DNA of 64,000 nucleotides from Nocardia sp. XZ_19_385 (GTDB lineage Bacteria; Actinomycetota; Actinomycetes; Mycobacteriales; Mycobacteriaceae): positions 248,001 through 312,000 of the forward strand of contig NZ_JACVEE010000002.1 of assembly GCF_015355755.1 (NCBI RefSeq). Reading direction: 5' to 3'. A model generated the notes under the pieces. That model had not been told where the DNA came from. It saw only the letters and a program-made list of their open reading frames with translations, and did not search any database. Position numbers and translations under genes: made by a program. How positions within the stretch are numbered: position 1 is the first letter of the stretch; every line of letters begins with the position of its first letter. Positions 32,356 through 40,383 of the stretch are shown here, in pieces.

Positions 32356-33446
32356 TTGGTAATCCCCAGCAGTGCGGCGGTGAGCCCGAAGTCGGGCCCC
32401 ATGTCTTGGATCTTGCCGGTGCGGCAGCCGTCGAGGCGCATCTGGATGCGCTCGCAGAACAGCGCCAGCGCCTCACCGTCGAGCACGGCCTTGTCGAGCA
32501 GTCCGTGCAGGCGCAGCGCCCGATGTTCGGTGCTCATCGCATTGGAGAGGTTCTGGAAGAACAGCGGTGTGACGTCCACGATCTCGGTGAGCCCGCGCGC
32601 GTTCGCGCGCATCTGCTCGGTGATGGTGACGAACCGGCTCAGCGCACCGGCCAGCTGATCCTGATTCTGGCCGACCACCGCCGAGGTATTGGCGACGAAA
32701 TCGTTCAACTGCGTGAGCACCGCGTGCAGGCCCGGTGACTGGTCGCCCATCAGCTGCACGAGTTCGGTCAGCCGGCCGCTGAAATCGCGCACGGTCTGAT
32801 CATTGCCGGCCACGATCTGGGTGATCTCGTTGAGCTTGATGATCGTGTTGGCGATCTGATCCTTGTTGGCCAGCGACACCTCGAACGCCGCGGACAACGA
32901 GTCCAGGGTTTGGGCGAGCCGGTCGCCGTTGCCGTCGAGCAGCGGGAACAGCACCCGGCTGGCCATCGGCCCGTTCTCGTTGTCGCCCTTCAGCGCCGCG
33001 CCGAGCTGATCGAAGTTCTGCAGGATCCGATCGAGTTCGACCGGAGTCCTGGTGCGCGCCAGCGGAATATGCGCGCCGTCGGCGAGTGTGGGCCCGCTGC
33101 CGGTGTAGGCGGGCGCCAGCTCGACGTGCCGGTTGGTGATCAGCTGCGGCGAGACCAGTGCCGCGATTGCCTCGGCATGGACGGGCACGTCCTTGTCGAT
33201 GGACATGGTCACCTGGACATAGCTGCCCTTGGCCACCACGGTGTCCACCTGCCCGACCGGCACACCGAGGATCGCCACCTCGTTGCCCGCGTACAGCCCG
33301 GCGACATTCTCGAAATCCGCACTGATGTGCATTCTTTCGCCGAGATACTGCTCGGGCAGCTTGCTCAGGCTCTCGGGCAGCAGCGAGCACCCCGAGGCCA
33401 CGGACGCGGCCACGCAGAGCACGGCCAGTTTCACCACTTTGACCAT
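32352..33446 (-). CDS. mceD: MCE-family protein MceD with a lipobox
   Basis: The 364-residue Mce subunit occupies the fourth mce position. It begins MVKVVKLAVLCVAASVASGC, a lipoprotein signal with Cys20, whereas MceD is more often a simple membrane-anchored or secreted subunit. MCE domain at about 35-115 (ISADFENVAGLYAGNEVAILGVPVGQVD, read in pieces), then a helical region to about 330. The ATG overlaps the mceC stop (TGATG). The open frame upstream of 33446 belongs to the mceC region and was not used. Confidence 0.9.
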   Translation of the reverse strand: MVKVVKLAVLCVAASVASGCSLLPESLSKLPEQYLGERMHISADFENVAGLYAGNEVAILGVPVGQVDTVVAKGSYVQVTMSIDKDVPVHAEAIAALVSPQLITNRHVELAPAYTGSGPTLADGAHIPLARTRTPVELDRILQNFDQLGAALKGDNENGPMASRVLFPLLDGNGDRLAQTLDSLSAAFEVSLANKDQIANTIIKLNEITQIVAGNDQTVRDFSGRLTELVQLMGDQSPGLHAVLTQLNDFVANTSAVVGQNQDQLAGALSRFVTITEQMRANARGLTEIVDVTPLFFQNLSNAMSTEHRALRLHGLLDKAVLDGEALALFCERIQMRLDGCRTGKIQDMGPDFGLTAALLGITK

Positions 33447-34453
33447 CAGTTGCACCCCGGAACCGCTTGCGCGAAACACAGCCAGTTGTCCGGGAAAACC
33501 CAAGGGGCCCAGACATCTCCGTACGGACCGTTGCCGAGCGCGTTGTTGAACTGGCGCACCGCCACCGGCATGATCTCGTAGAGCCGGTCCAGGTTCGCCC
33601 GGTTCTTCTGTAAGCCCTCGGTCATCGTGTTCAGGTTCTGGATCAGCGGGCCGAGCTGACCGTTGTTCTCGATCCCCATCTCCTGCAGCAGACCAGAGAG
33701 CTGGGCGACGTTGTCGAGCAACTGGCGCAACATGTTCTGGCGCAGCGCCACCGCGTTGCCGATCGCCTCACCGCGAGTCAGCAAGAGCAGCACGCTGTTC
33801 CGGTTGTCCGACACCAGCTGCGAGACCGCGTCCAGGTTCTTCAGCAGCGAGTCGACCTCGTCGCGGCGGTCGTTGATCACCTTGGCCAGCGCGCCGATAC
33901 TGTCCAGCGCGGCGACGGTGAGCTGCGGCGAGTCACCCATCTGCCGGTCCAGCAGATCCAGGGACTGGCGCAGTTTCACCGGGTCGATGCGTTCGATCCG
34001 CTCGAAGGAGTGCTTGTACTGCGGGTCCTGGATGACCTTGCCGAGGTTGTAGGGCACGGCCGTGTTCGCCAGCCGGATCGTGTTGTCCGGCAGCCCTTTA
34101 CCGTCACCAGGTGTGAGCTCGATGTGCAGCCGCCCGAGGATCGTCGACATCTTGATCGCGGCACGCGCGTTCGCGCCCAGCCGCAGATCCCGGCGCACCC
34201 GCAACTCGACGATCACCTTGTCGTTGACCAGCCGCACCGCCTTGACCGCGCCGACCTCGATCCCCGACACGTCCACCGTCGCGCCCGCCCGCAGCCCCGC
34301 GGCCTGCGCGAACTCGGCCTGAATCGTCTTGTCGCTGACCCGGGCCTGCGACAGTGCGCTCGACCCCGCCAGCAGCGCCACCACGGCGACCGCCGCCAGT
34401 ACACCGAGCCACAGCGGCCGGTTCTCCGAATAACGCGGTACCCGGATCCTCAT
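33446..34453 (-). CDS. mceC: MCE-family protein MceC
   Basis: The 335-residue Mce subunit has a transmembrane anchor (about 13-33), an MCE domain (about 40-115: IQAEFAQAAGLRAGATVDVSGIEVGAVKAV, read in pieces) and a helical channel domain ending in GPYGDVWAPWVFPDNWLCFAQAVPGCN. ATG 34453 overlaps the mceB stop by 4 nt; the in-frame start at 34522 would lie inside mceB and is rejected. Confidence 0.92.
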   Translation of the reverse strand: MRIRVPRYSENRPLWLGVLAAVAVVALLAGSSALSQARVSDKTIQAEFAQAAGLRAGATVDVSGIEVGAVKAVRLVNDKVIVELRVRRDLRLGANARAAIKMSTILGRLHIELTPGDGKGLPDNTIRLANTAVPYNLGKVIQDPQYKHSFERIERIDPVKLRQSLDLLDRQMGDSPQLTVAALDSIGALAKVINDRRDEVDSLLKNLDAVSQLVSDNRNSVLLLLTRGEAIGNAVALRQNMLRQLLDNVAQLSGLLQEMGIENNGQLGPLIQNLNTMTEGLQKNRANLDRLYEIMPVAVRQFNNALGNGPYGDVWAPWVFPDNWLCFAQAVPGCN

Positions 34454-35472
34454 CGGCACACCTCCGATTGCGATTCGCCGCCGATCTGCGAAATCAGTCC
34501 GGGCGGCAGCAGCACGCCCCACAGCGACACATCGAGGCGGCAGATATAGGCATTGGCGTAGCCGCCATAACTGGTGAAGCGGGCCAGGGCATTGAGCAAC
34601 GCGGGCAACTGCACCGCCGCCTTGTCCAGCGCGGCGCCGTTGAGCAGCAGCAGCGCGACACCGGTAGTGGCATCGTCCTGCGCCCGCGCCAGATCCGGCT
34701 TCACCTGATCGATCAGGGCAACAAGAGAATTGGTGGACTGCGCGACCTGATCGACGGAGTGCTTCAACGATTCGCCCTCCGCGTACAGCGCCTCCACCAG
34801 AGCGCGTGATTGCGTGATCAGGGTTTCCAGTTCCTGCGTGCGATTGGCCAATCCGGCGATCACACTGCTCAGGTTGCCGATCACGTCACCGAGGATGCGA
34901 TCACGCTGGCCGAAGGTGGCGGCCAGATCCGCTGCCTGCGTGATCAGGGTGCTGAGCGAAACGCCATCACCTTGCAAGGCCTGGATCAAGGTTTCCGACA
35001 GCGAGTTGATCTGATCCGGTTGCAGCACGCTGAACAGTGGTTCGAAACCCGAAAGCAGCGAGGACACATCGAAGGACGGCTCGGTGCGTTCCAACGGGAT
35101 ATGCCCGCCGGCCGGCAGCGGCTGCCCCTCTTCCTTGCCCGGCGTCAGCGCGATATAGCGCTGCCCGATCAAATTCTGATACCGCACAAGCGCTTTGGTC
35201 GAGGTGCTCAGCCGCTGCCGGGACTGGATCCGGATGTCGATGCGCGCCTTGTAGTCCGGCTCGAAATCGATCTTGTCCACCCGGCCGACCCGGACACCCG
35301 CCATGCGAACGTCGTCGCCCACCCGGACACCCATCACGTCGGAGAAGGTGGCCGAATAGGTGCTGGTGTCCCCCGGCACCGACCGTTGCAGGGTGGACCA
35401 GATGGTGTAGGTCAGTGTGATCGCCAGCACCGCGAACAGGCTGAACCCGATCAGTGCCTTCCCGGATTTCAC
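34450..35472 (-). CDS. mceB: MCE-family protein MceB
   Basis: The 340-residue Mce subunit has an N-terminal helix (about 8-28) and an MCE domain (TYSATFSDVMGVRVGDDVRMAGVRVGRVDKI, about 38-70) followed by ALVRYQNLIGQRYIALTPG, the MceB hallmark. The helical region continues to the C-terminus (ANAYICRLDVSLWG). Coupled to mceA and mceC by ATGA overlaps. Confidence 0.93.
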   Translation of the reverse strand: MKSGKALIGFSLFAVLAITLTYTIWSTLQRSVPGDTSTYSATFSDVMGVRVGDDVRMAGVRVGRVDKIDFEPDYKARIDIRIQSRQRLSTSTKALVRYQNLIGQRYIALTPGKEEGQPLPAGGHIPLERTEPSFDVSSLLSGFEPLFSVLQPDQINSLSETLIQALQGDGVSLSTLITQAADLAATFGQRDRILGDVIGNLSSVIAGLANRTQELETLITQSRALVEALYAEGESLKHSVDQVAQSTNSLVALIDQVKPDLARAQDDATTGVALLLLNGAALDKAAVQLPALLNALARFTSYGGYANAYICRLDVSLWGVLLPPGLISQIGGESQSEVCR

Positions 35473-36875
35473 CGGTTACCCCCCGAGGTCTCGTACACGG
35501 TGACACTGCCGCCCGCCAGCAACGGTGTGAGCAGCAGCAATTGCGCGGCGGTCGGCTGACCGCCGACGATCGCGGCGACGCCCGCGTAACCACGACCGGC
35601 CGCGATCGGGCGCACACCCGGAGCGGCACCGTTGTCCGCCGCGGGCGCTGTCAGCCCTGGAATAGCGGGCAGGCCGGGGATGGCGATGCCCGGCAGACCT
35701 GGGATCGAGACACCAGGCAGCCCGGGGACCGCGGGCACCGGCGCGGGACCGGCGGCATCGAGCCACCGCGGCGCCAGCTGGGCCGGATACTCCTGCGCCG
35801 GTGCGACTTCCGGCACCGAGGAGCCACCACAGCGCGGACCGGCGACCTCGCCGTAGCGCGGGCAATCCTGCGCGGTGTACTGCTGGAACGGCGTGAAGCT
35901 CACGTCCATCGCCCACACCATCTGCTTGCTGGGCCCGAAGTGGAACACCGTGGCCAGCCTGGCCAGCGCCGCGTTCAGGTTGCGCACGGTGGCGGGAATC
36001 GCGTCCGTCTCCTGGGCCAGGCTGCCGAAGAGCTGATCCAGTCCGGGCACCAGTTCCTTCGCGGAGTTCGGATTCGCCGCGAACAAGCCGTTCACCGAAT
36101 CGATCGTGTTGCTCGCATTGGACAGCAGCGCGATCAGATTGGCCCGGCCTTCGGTGAGTGTGCGCGCGGCGGTCACGGATTCGGCCAGCACCCCGACCAG
36201 CTCCGGTGCGGATCGGCTCAGTTCTGTTGTCGCTCGGCCCAGGTCACCGAGCAGGTTCCCGATGCCCGGCGTGGCGTGTATCTGAGTCAGCCAGTTGTCG
36301 AGCCGCTCGATCGTCGAACCCGGTACGCGTGCACCGGGATCCAGTGCCGCCGCCAAGGTGGCGAGCACCCGGCCGAGCTTCTCCGGCTGGATATTGTCGA
36401 GCACGTCGCGCAGCACGGTCAGCGTGGTCTGCAACTGGGTGGTGCCGAGGCTGGTGTCTTCGGGAATGATCGCACCCGCTGCCAGCTTGGCCGGTGAGGA
36501 GCCGTTGTCGACCAGTTCGATCGCGGTGACACCGAAGATGTTGCTGGGGATGGGCCGCGCGGTGACGTTCGCCGGAATCGTGTGCGCGACAGTTGGTTTC
36601 AGGTGAATGCTGGCGCGCTGGCGTGCCCCCTTGGCGACCACCTCCACGTCCGCGACACTGCCGACCACCATGCCGCGGAACTTCACGTCAGCATGTTCGG
36701 GCAGGCCGTCGCCGGTACTGGTCAATTCGGCGACTACCGGGACCTTCTTGTCGAAGTACCCGTTGTAGCGCAGCATCAGCAATGCGAGCGCCACCGCGAA
36801 GGCCAGCACCATCGCGATACCGGCGAGCGTGAGATGCCGGGCGGTGGGGCCCCGGCCACTGGGATCGAGCAACAT
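35469..36875 (-). CDS. mceA: MCE-family protein MceA with collagen-like tail
   Basis: The 468-residue first Mce subunit has a transmembrane helix (about 15-37), an MCE domain (about 45-120: VAELTSTGDGLPEHADVKFRGMVVGSVADVEV, read in pieces), a helical domain, and the MceA-type C-terminal motif QDCPRYGEVAGPRCGG near 347. After it comes a tail of about 100 residues with a tandem PGLPG-x-x-I repeat (roughly residues 380-405) and a hydrophobic end. ATG 36875 has GGAG just upstream, 9 nt after the yrbEB stop. Confidence 0.92.
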   Translation of the reverse strand: MLLDPSGRGPTARHLTLAGIAMVLAFAVALALLMLRYNGYFDKKVPVVAELTSTGDGLPEHADVKFRGMVVGSVADVEVVAKGARQRASIHLKPTVAHTIPANVTARPIPSNIFGVTAIELVDNGSSPAKLAAGAIIPEDTSLGTTQLQTTLTVLRDVLDNIQPEKLGRVLATLAAALDPGARVPGSTIERLDNWLTQIHATPGIGNLLGDLGRATTELSRSAPELVGVLAESVTAARTLTEGRANLIALLSNASNTIDSVNGLFAANPNSAKELVPGLDQLFGSLAQETDAIPATVRNLNAALARLATVFHFGPSKQMVWAMDVSFTPFQQYTAQDCPRYGEVAGPRCGGSSVPEVAPAQEYPAQLAPRWLDAAGPAPVPAVPGLPGVSIPGLPGIAIPGLPAIPGLTAPAADNGAAPGVRPIAAGRGYAGVAAIVGGQPTAAQLLLLTPLLAGGSVTVYETSGGNR

Positions 36876-36884
36876 CTCCGGCCC

Positions 36885-37748
36885 CTATCCCGAGATCCGG
36901 AAACCGGGATCGATACCCCAGATAGCCAGGGTCATGAACAAATTCGCGAAGACCATGACGACGATCACCATCTTGATCGCCTGCCCGGCCGCCACCCCGA
37001 CGCCTTCCGGTCCGCCGCTGGCGACGAAGCCGTAGTAGCACTGGATGAACGTCGCGAGCAGCACGAACACCACCACTTTGAGGATCGAGAAGAACACATC
37101 CGGTCCGATGAGGAACTGGAAGAAATAGTGGTCATAGGTGCCCGCCGAGGTGCCGCCGAGGAACAGCACCGACAGCTTGGTCGCCAGGTAGGCGGTGGCC
37201 AGGCCGACGGTGTAGAGCGGGATGATGGTCAGCGTCGCGGCGATCATCCGGGTGCTCACCAGGTAGGGCAGCGGACGGATGGCGATGGACTCCAGCGCGT
37301 CGATCTCCTCGGAGATCCGCATCGAGCCGAGCTGCGCGGTGAACCGGCAGCCCGCCTGAATCGCGAAGGCCAGGGTCGCCAGGATCGGGGCGAGTTCGCG
37401 CGTGGTCGCGAAGCCGGAGATCGCGCCGGTCAGCGGGCCCATGGTGAGCAGGTTCAGCGCGGTGAACGACTCCATGCCGACGGTGATGCCGCCGAACGCG
37501 CACAGGATTATCACCACGCCGACGGTGCCGCCACCGACCACCAGCGACCCGTTGCCCCAGCCGACGTCGGCGGTCAGGCGCAGCACTTCCTTGCGATAGT
37601 GCTTGGTCACGAAGGGAATCGCGGCCAGTGCCCGGAAGAAGGTGATGGCCTGATGGCCCAGCCGCTGATTCGCCCGGTACGGCGCCCCGGCGACCGCGCC
37701 GGCCAGCCGGAACGGCTGCAGCGCGGGCGGGGTGTATCTGCTGCCCAC
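36885..37748 (-). CDS. yrbEB: YrbE-family Mce permease subunit B
   Basis: The 287-residue inner-membrane permease (MlaE family) has five to six helices and the conserved ATTRELAPILATLAFAIQAGCRFTAQLGSMRISEEIDALE loop (about 115-155, read in pieces) that couples to the ATPase. It pairs with YrbEA to form the membrane core of the Mce importer. The GTG start lies 1 nt after the yrbEA stop. No Mce ATPase (MceG) is in the window; it is normally encoded elsewhere. Confidence 0.94.
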   Translation of the reverse strand: MGSRYTPPALQPFRLAGAVAGAPYRANQRLGHQAITFFRALAAIPFVTKHYRKEVLRLTADVGWGNGSLVVGGGTVGVVIILCAFGGITVGMESFTALNLLTMGPLTGAISGFATTRELAPILATLAFAIQAGCRFTAQLGSMRISEEIDALESIAIRPLPYLVSTRMIAATLTIIPLYTVGLATAYLATKLSVLFLGGTSAGTYDHYFFQFLIGPDVFFSILKVVVFVLLATFIQCYYGFVASGGPEGVGVAAGQAIKMVIVVMVFANLFMTLAIWGIDPGFRISG

Positions 37749-37749
37749 C

Positions 37750-38604
37750 TCAGATCACCTTGGTCGGGAAGAGGGTGTTGTACAGCTGGGTCAGGATGAT
37801 GTTGGTCGCGAACAGCATGAGCGCGGAGGTGACGACCGCCGAGTTCACCGCGTTCGCGACACCACCGGGCCCACCTTTGGCGTGTAAGCCGATGTCGCAG
37901 GCGATGATCGCAGTGAGTGCACCGAAGATCGCCGCCTTCACCAGGGCGACGATGAGATCGTTGGCGACGGCGAACGACGCGAATGACGCGATGAACGAGC
38001 CCGGCGTGCCGGACTGGGCGTAGACGTTGAACATGTAGGACGTCGCGAAGCCGACGAACACGACGAACCCGCACAGCAGCATGCTGACCAGCACCGCCGC
38101 CACCAGCCGCGGCGCGACCAGGCGGCGCACCGGATCCACGCCCATCACCCGCATGGCGTCGATCTCCTCGCGGATGGTTCGCGAGCCCAGATCCGCGCAG
38201 ATGGCCGAACCCACAGCACCCGCGATCATCAGCGAGGTCACCAGCGGCGCACCCTGCCGGATGATGCCCAGCCCGGCGACCGCGCCGATAAACGTAGTCG
38301 CGCCGACCTGATTCACCAGCGCGCCGACCTGAATCGACACCACCACGGCAATGGGTATCGCGACCACCACCGTGGGCGCGGCGGAGACGTTCGACATGAA
38401 CGCGCACTGCTTGATGAATTCCTGATACGGGAACCGACGCGCGGCCAGCGCGCGGAACAGTTCGATCACCGCGTCACGACCCAGCATCACCTGGCGCCCA
38501 AGGGTTTCCAGCGACCGCTGCGGGTGCCGCTGCCACAGCCCCCGCAGATCACGCAGCGCGAGTTCGAGATCGGTCTGTTTCGGTGGCCGTTCGGTAATCG
38601 TCAT
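37750..38604 (-). CDS. yrbEA: YrbE-family Mce permease subunit A
   Basis: The 284-residue MlaE-family permease has the coupling loop at about 125-160 (APLVTSLMIAGAVGSAICADLGSRTIREEIDAM, read in pieces) and RRLVAPRLVAAVLVSMLLCGFVVFVG. ATG 38604 is chosen because it overlaps the upstream small-gene stop by 4 nt (ATGA) and gives the standard N-terminus; the in-frame start at 38694 would overlap that gene completely. Confidence 0.94.
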   Translation of the reverse strand: MTITERPPKQTDLELALRDLRGLWQRHPQRSLETLGRQVMLGRDAVIELFRALAARRFPYQEFIKQCAFMSNVSAAPTVVVAIPIAVVVSIQVGALVNQVGATTFIGAVAGLGIIRQGAPLVTSLMIAGAVGSAICADLGSRTIREEIDAMRVMGVDPVRRLVAPRLVAAVLVSMLLCGFVVFVGFATSYMFNVYAQSGTPGSFIASFASFAVANDLIVALVKAAIFGALTAIIACDIGLHAKGGPGGVANAVNSAVVTSALMLFATNIILTQLYNTLFPTKVI

Positions 38605-38789
38605 GCTCCCCCACTCAGTTCCTGCTCCAGCAGCACCAGACCGAAGCCCACCGCCGCCAGCCCAGCCGCGGCCATGCTCAGCACGGCGAGCCAAAGGCCC
38701 AGGCGCAGCACCGGATTGACCTTCATACGCCCACCGAGGATCTTGATCACGATGACCAAGATGTCGATGAGCCGGACCAGCAGCATCAT
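38601..38789 (-). CDS. Small two-helix membrane protein at the head of the mce operon (62 aa)
   Basis: The 62-residue product has two hydrophobic stretches (about 2-18 and 28-54) and a KxxGGRMK turn between them. It is coupled on both sides: its ATG shares the A of the upstream stop (TGATG) and its own stop overlaps the yrbEA start (ATGA). Such tight coupling argues it is a real, co-made component, perhaps an assembly factor or extra subunit of the Mce transporter. I do not recognise its family. It is too small to be called from composition alone; the overlaps are the main support. Confidence 0.72.
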   Translation of the reverse strand: MMLLVRLIDILVIVIKILGGRMKVNPVLRLGLWLAVLSMAAAGLAAVGFGLVLLEQELSGGA

Positions 38790-39019
38790 CAGGTCATATA
38801 CACATTCGAGAAGGTGAGCACCGGCCAGCACACGATCGAACCGAGAAACGAGACGACGACGTCGATGCCGTGCATGTTCTTCAGGTGACTGGTGTGGGTC
38901 AGCGTCCAGATCAAGCCGATCAGGCCATAGGGGATGCCGAGGAGGATGAGGGTGCCGAGAAACTCGGAGACCTTCATCTCGTAGCTGAACAGGCGATCCA
39001 GCTTCTGGAGCATGGGCAT
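38789..39019 (-). CDS. Small membrane protein, first gene of the mce operon (76 aa)
   Basis: The 76-residue protein has two predicted helices (about 19-41 and 53-71) joined by a short polar loop (THTSHLKNMHG), after a charged N-terminus (MPMLQKLDRLFSYEMKVSEF). ATG 39019 follows TAACAT by 8 nt. The longer open frame running rightward to 39568 is the reverse of the MpaB-like gene and was rejected. It is the first gene of the mce transcript and is joined to the 62-residue gene by TGATG. Function unknown. Confidence 0.72.
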   Translation of the reverse strand: MPMLQKLDRLFSYEMKVSEFLGTLILLGIPYGLIGLIWTLTHTSHLKNMHGIDVVVSFLGSIVCWPVLTFSNVYMT

Positions 39020-39160
39020 GGCTCGGTATGTTACGCACGACACAGTCGAATTAGGAAGAACTTGAGCATACTTAGTTCCAGGATTCTCGCGCTGTAGTGC
39101 TGAATAAGCCGGTAGAGTGCCGATCAACGACTGAGAATTACTAGTAACATAGGACTCATC
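39020..39160. promoter_or_regulatory. Divergent promoter region between the mce operon and the MpaB-like gene
   Basis: This 141-bp region is more AT-rich than its surroundings. On the minus strand TAACAT (39028-39033) lies 8 nt before the first mce-operon gene. On the plus strand TAACAT (39145-39150) and an AGGA ribosome binding site (39151-39154) precede ATG 39161. No clear TetR palindrome was seen, although this is where the Mce3R-like regulators would be expected to act. Confidence 0.5.
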
Positions 39161-40069
39161 ATGACAGCCGTCGCCCGGTCCACTGAGCACCGCGAACTCG
39201 AACCGCTGACCAAAGATCAGACCCGGATCCAGATCAGCTCGGCGCACCGCCCGATCACCAAGCGGCCGCTGCGGCTGTCCGATGCGCTCGACTTCTGGGC
39301 CTTCGCCGGCGCGGCCGCCAATGTGGTCATGCAGATGGCGCGGCCCGGTGTCGGTTACGGCGTGGCCGAGAGCAAAGTGGAATCCGGTTCGCTGCTGAAA
39401 CATCCGTGGAAGCGGGCGCGCACCACCACCCAATATTTGGCCGTGGCGATCCTCGGTACCGAGGAGGAGCGGCTCGCCTATCGCGACGCCGTGAATGTCG
39501 CCCACCGCCAGGTACATTCGGCCCCCGGCGCGGCGGTGAAGTACAACGCCTTCGACCGCGATCTCCAATTATGGGTCGCCGCAAGCCTTTACATCGGCTT
39601 CGAGGACACCTATCAGCTGCTGCACGGCCGCATGAGCGACGAGCAGGCCGAGGCGTTCTACCGCACCTCGTCCACGCTGGGCACCACCCTGCAGGTGACC
39701 GAGGATATGTGGCCGGCCACCCGGGCCGACTTCGACGTCTACTGGAACGAGGCCAGCCGGCACGCGGTGCTCGACGACTACGTGCGCTCCTACCTCGACG
39801 ATCTGCTGAACCTGCGGATGATCCACTGGTATCTGCGGCTGCCGTTCCGGAACCTGTTGAAGTTCCTGACCATCGGCTTCCTGGCCCCGCACTTCCGCGC
39901 ACAACTCCAGGTCGAGTGGACAGCCGCCGACCAGCGGCGCTTCGAGCACCTGTTCGTCTTCGTCGGTTTCGTGAACCGCTTCATCCCCCGCTTCCTGCGG
40001 CACAGCCCCAGCTACTCCCTGGTCACGGACGTGCGCCGCCGAATGCGCAAGAGCAAGACGCTCATCTGA
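39161..40069 (+). CDS. MpaB/DUF2236-family oxygenase-like protein
   Basis: The 302-residue, mostly alpha-helical protein matches the DUF2236 family (MpaB, latex-clearing protein Lcp): PLRLSDALDFWAFAGAAANVVMQMARPGVGYGV, RDAVNVAHRQVHSAP, YNAFDRDLQLWVAASLYIGFEDTYQLL and ENMWP-like VTEDMWPATRADFDVYW (read in pieces). The His in NVAHRQVH is a likely haem or metal ligand by analogy with Lcp. Members are abundant in actinobacteria next to lipid genes and mostly uncharacterised. It is divergent from the mce operon and convergent with mbtH. Confidence 0.88.
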   Translation: MTAVARSTEHRELEPLTKDQTRIQISSAHRPITKRPLRLSDALDFWAFAGAAANVVMQMARPGVGYGVAESKVESGSLLKHPWKRARTTTQYLAVAILGTEEERLAYRDAVNVAHRQVHSAPGAAVKYNAFDRDLQLWVAASLYIGFEDTYQLLHGRMSDEQAEAFYRTSSTLGTTLQVTEDMWPATRADFDVYWNEASRHAVLDDYVRSYLDDLLNLRMIHWYLRLPFRNLLKFLTIGFLAPHFRAQLQVEWTAADQRRFEHLFVFVGFVNRFIPRFLRHSPSYSLVTDVRRRMRKSKTLI

Positions 40070-40083
40070 GGGTCGCCCGGGGT

Positions 40084-40129
40084 GCGGGGCGCGCCGGTGG
40101 CAAGGGGGGATGTGGCCGGCGCGCCCCGC
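40084..40129. terminator. Strong bidirectional hairpin terminator
   Basis: GCGGGGCGCGCCGG (40084-40097) pairs perfectly with CCGGCGCGCCCCGC (40116-40129) across an 18-nt loop. The 14-bp all-GC stem fills the gap between the convergent MpaB-like gene and mbtH, so it can end both transcripts. It has no U-tract, as expected for this type of genome. Confidence 0.85.
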
Positions 40130-40132
40130 TAT

Positions 40133-40351
40133 TCAGGTGGTCTCGGGGTGCATGGCGGCGATCAGCGAATCAGGTCGCATGTCGAGCCAGTGCGCTTCGA
40201 CGTAGTCGAGGCAGGCAGTGCGGGTGGCGACGCCGTGCGCGATGGTCCAGCCGGTGGGGATGGCGGCGAAGACCGGCCAGAGCGAGTGTTCGCCCTCGTC
40301 GTTGATCAAGACGTAGAACTGGGCGTCCGGGTCGTCGAACGGGTTGGTCAT
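40133..40351 (-). CDS. mbtH: MbtH-family adenylation-domain chaperone
   Basis: The 72-residue protein has the full family signature: NPFDDPDAQFYVLINDEGEHSLWP, PTGWTIAHG, ACLDYVEAHWLDMRPDSL (read in pieces). The usual Gln before the HSLWP motif is Glu here. MbtH proteins bind A domains and are needed for folding or activity of many NRPSs. It follows the NRPS stop by 32 nt, so it is made with the giant synthetase, and ends at the strong hairpin. It may also serve the left NRPS, which has no MbtH in view. Confidence 0.95.
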   Translation of the reverse strand: MTNPFDDPDAQFYVLINDEGEHSLWPVFAAIPTGWTIAHGVATRTACLDYVEAHWLDMRPDSLIAAMHPETT

Positions 40352-40383
40352 GAGTGGGGTTGCCTTCCTGGTGGGAGCTGGGT

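Noticed and set aside
38605..38694. Longer N-terminus for YrbEA
   Set aside because: It would cover half of the 62-residue gene; the ATGA overlap at 38604 and the family N-terminus favour the shorter form.
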